From contig JAFTPP010000011.1 of the NCBI GenBank assembly GCA_017463255.1, positions 62,001-126,000 of the forward strand: 64,000 nucleotides of DNA, written 5' to 3'. Shown here one piece after another: positions 62,898 to 64,000 of this stretch. Each line of letters begins with the position of its first letter. Positions within the stretch are counted from its first letter, which is position 1. A program made the position numbers and the translations under genes. The notes under the pieces were generated by a model. That model had not been told where the DNA came from, did no database searches, and saw only the letters and a list, made by a program, of their open reading frames with translations. This DNA is from Lachnospiraceae bacterium (lineage in GTDB: Bacteria > Bacillota > Clostridia > Lachnospirales > Lachnospiraceae).

Positions 62898-64000
62898 ATG
62901 AAATTATTATGGGTTTGCAATATGATACTACCACAATTTGCACAACAATTTGGAGTTCAAGGCTCTAACAAAGAGGGATGGCTTAGCGGACTTGCAAATA
63001 AGATTATTGATGGGGAACGTAAAGAAATTGAATTTCATATTGCTTTTCCACATGACACGGATGCTACAAAAATAATCAAATCAGAAGATGATAAGTTGGC
63101 AATTGTGGCACATGGATTCCGTGAGAATTCTTCCATGCCTCACATATATTCCGAGACGGCATATGAGGATTTAAAACTGATTTTTCAAGAAATAATGCCC
63201 GATGTGGTCCATGTTTTTGGCACAGAATATCCCCACACATTAATGTGTGCTAAAATCGCCGGTGAATTAGGAATAGAGAAACGTCTGCTCATTGGAATAC
63301 AAGGTGTAATGAAAGAATATGCACCGGTGTATATGGCAGGCTTGCCGCAAAAGGTAATTAAGAAAAGAACATTTCGGGATTGGTTAAAAAAAGATTCGCT
63401 TACAGAACAACAGGAAAAATATTATCAGCGTGCGGAATATGAAGTGCAGGCGATTAAATTGGCAAAAAATATAACCGGAAGAACTTTCTTTGATAAAAAC
63501 GCAATGTTGGAAATTAATTCAGGATTAAACTATTATGAAATGAATGAAACTCTGAGAAAGGATTTTTATTCAGGAAGCTGGGATGTGAATCAGTGTACCT
63601 TACATTCTATATTTGTCAGCCAGGGTAATTATCCCATTAAGGGAATTCATATTGCCCTTGAGGCGTTACCCATTATTAGGGAAGAATATCCGGACGTAAC
63701 GCTTCGGGTTGCAGGAGATAATATCATCAAATATTCCGGTATTAAGAATAAAATAAAAATCAGTAATTACGGAAAATATTTGCGTAAACTGATTTCTAAA
63801 AACAAGCTTTGGAACGCGGTTCAATTTATCGGAAATAAAAATGCATGTGAAATGAAAGAAGAGTATTTAAAAACACATGTTTCTTTATGCTGTTCTGTCA
63901 TTGAAAATTCCCCGAACTCATTGGGAGAAGCCATGATATTAGGTACACCTGTTGTGACAGCGGATGTAGGCGGTATCAGTGATATGGCAGTACGTGAAGA
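62898..64000 (+). CDS. Glycosyltransferase family 4, 3' end outside window
   Basis: An open frame of at least 367 residues runs off the window. It begins MKLLWVCNMILPQFAQQFG, followed by a long N-terminal lobe with MPDVVHVFGTEYPHTLMCA and GIQGVMKEYAPVYMAG. The C-terminal lobe has FVSQGNYPIKGIHIALEAL, VTLRVAGDN and the GT4 donor-site pattern VIENSPNSLGEAMILGTPVV. GGAAGGAG precedes the ATG. It is a retaining transferase; donor and acceptor are unknown. Confidence 0.85.
   Translation, partial: MKLLWVCNMILPQFAQQFGVQGSNKEGWLSGLANKIIDGERKEIEFHIAFPHDTDATKIIKSEDDKLAIVAHGFRENSSMPHIYSETAYEDLKLIFQEIMPDVVHVFGTEYPHTLMCAKIAGELGIEKRLLIGIQGVMKEYAPVYMAGLPQKVIKKRTFRDWLKKDSLTEQQEKYYQRAEYEVQAIKLAKNITGRTFFDKNAMLEINSGLNYYEMNETLRKDFYSGSWDVNQCTLHSIFVSQGNYPIKGIHIALEALPIIREEYPDVTLRVAGDNIIKYSGIKNKIKISNYGKYLRKLISKNKLWNAVQFIGNKNACEMKEEYLKTHVSLCCSVIENSPNSLGEAMILGTPVVTADVGGISDMAVRE

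Noticed and set aside
45156..64000. Polysaccharide region as a horizontally acquired island
   Set aside because: No integrase, transposase, flanking repeats or clear shift in base composition was seen by eye; a proper composition scan was not possible.

Overview
The window is about 64 kb of a low-to-moderate GC Gram-positive chromosome. Gene content and order point to an anaerobic clostridium of the Lachnospiraceae type: dnaK-dnaJ-prmA-rsmE, mtaB-ireB-ruvX-DUF1292-RNase J, glutamine synthetase III, Mbl followed by two flagellar rod genes, FtsEX with an M23 hydrolase, two DUF3048 lipoproteins, and Spo0A-type sequence. This assignment is an inference from gene content; no 16S gene is present. 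Coding density is high, no gap between genes exceeds about 230 bases, and no insertion sequence, prophage, CRISPR array or rRNA operon was seen.

Layout. 1-4590: the end of a heat-shock operon (dnaK, cut by the window edge, dnaJ) with prmA and the 16S methyltransferase rsmE. 4667-7104: a cysteine desulfurase and ThiI, each with its own promoter or terminator, for 4-thiouridine in tRNA. 7270-7500 (minus): an HPr-like protein without the catalytic histidine. 7600-16299: a long run of housekeeping genes (mtaB, ireB, ruvX, DUF1292, RNase J, ylbF, a short MltG-like protein, trmR, trhP, a polytopic membrane protein). 16356-20293: glnN, tRNA-Gln(CTG), an acyl-ACP thioesterase and cvfB. 20517-25879: a PucR/CdaR-type regulator, then ftsE, ftsX, an EnvC/PcsB-like hydrolase and an S41 protease. 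25961-30970: a LexA box and uvrBA. 31201-39336: mbl, two flagellar rod proteins, a FlgJ-like rod-binding protein, recD2, comFC, yvyF and two unknown membrane proteins. 39381-43319: cdaA-cdaR-glmM (c-di-AMP and wall precursor) and a canonical HPr. 43427-45103: leuA.

45156-64000 is the surface and envelope region: two convergent-strand DUF3048 lipoproteins, a lone rmlD, an AraC-GGDEF fusion regulator, an AraC regulator divergent from gmd-fcl-manC (GDP-mannose and GDP-fucose supply), a stand-alone Spo0A DNA-binding domain, and then an exopolysaccharide assembly cluster (membrane protein, GT2 enzymes, a polyprenyl-phosphate sugar transferase, a Wzz-like chain-length protein, an EpsG-like polymerase and a GT4 that runs off the window).

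The most interesting signals are regulatory: (1) the araC-gmd intergenic region, where two back-to-back promoters abut and 21-bp-spaced direct repeats sit exactly where an AraC activator and autorepressor would bind; (2) the AraC-GGDEF fusion and the solo Spo0A DNA-binding domain placed at the head of the polysaccharide cluster; (3) a Crh-like HPr lacking His15 but keeping the Ser46 motif, elsewhere in the same window as a canonical HPr; (4) a 13-bp inverted repeat straddling the -10 box of a tRNA-Gln promoter directly behind glutamine synthetase; and (5) a Wzz protein whose C-terminus looks like a tyrosine-kinase domain that has lost its Walker A motif. None of these is proven by sequence alone.
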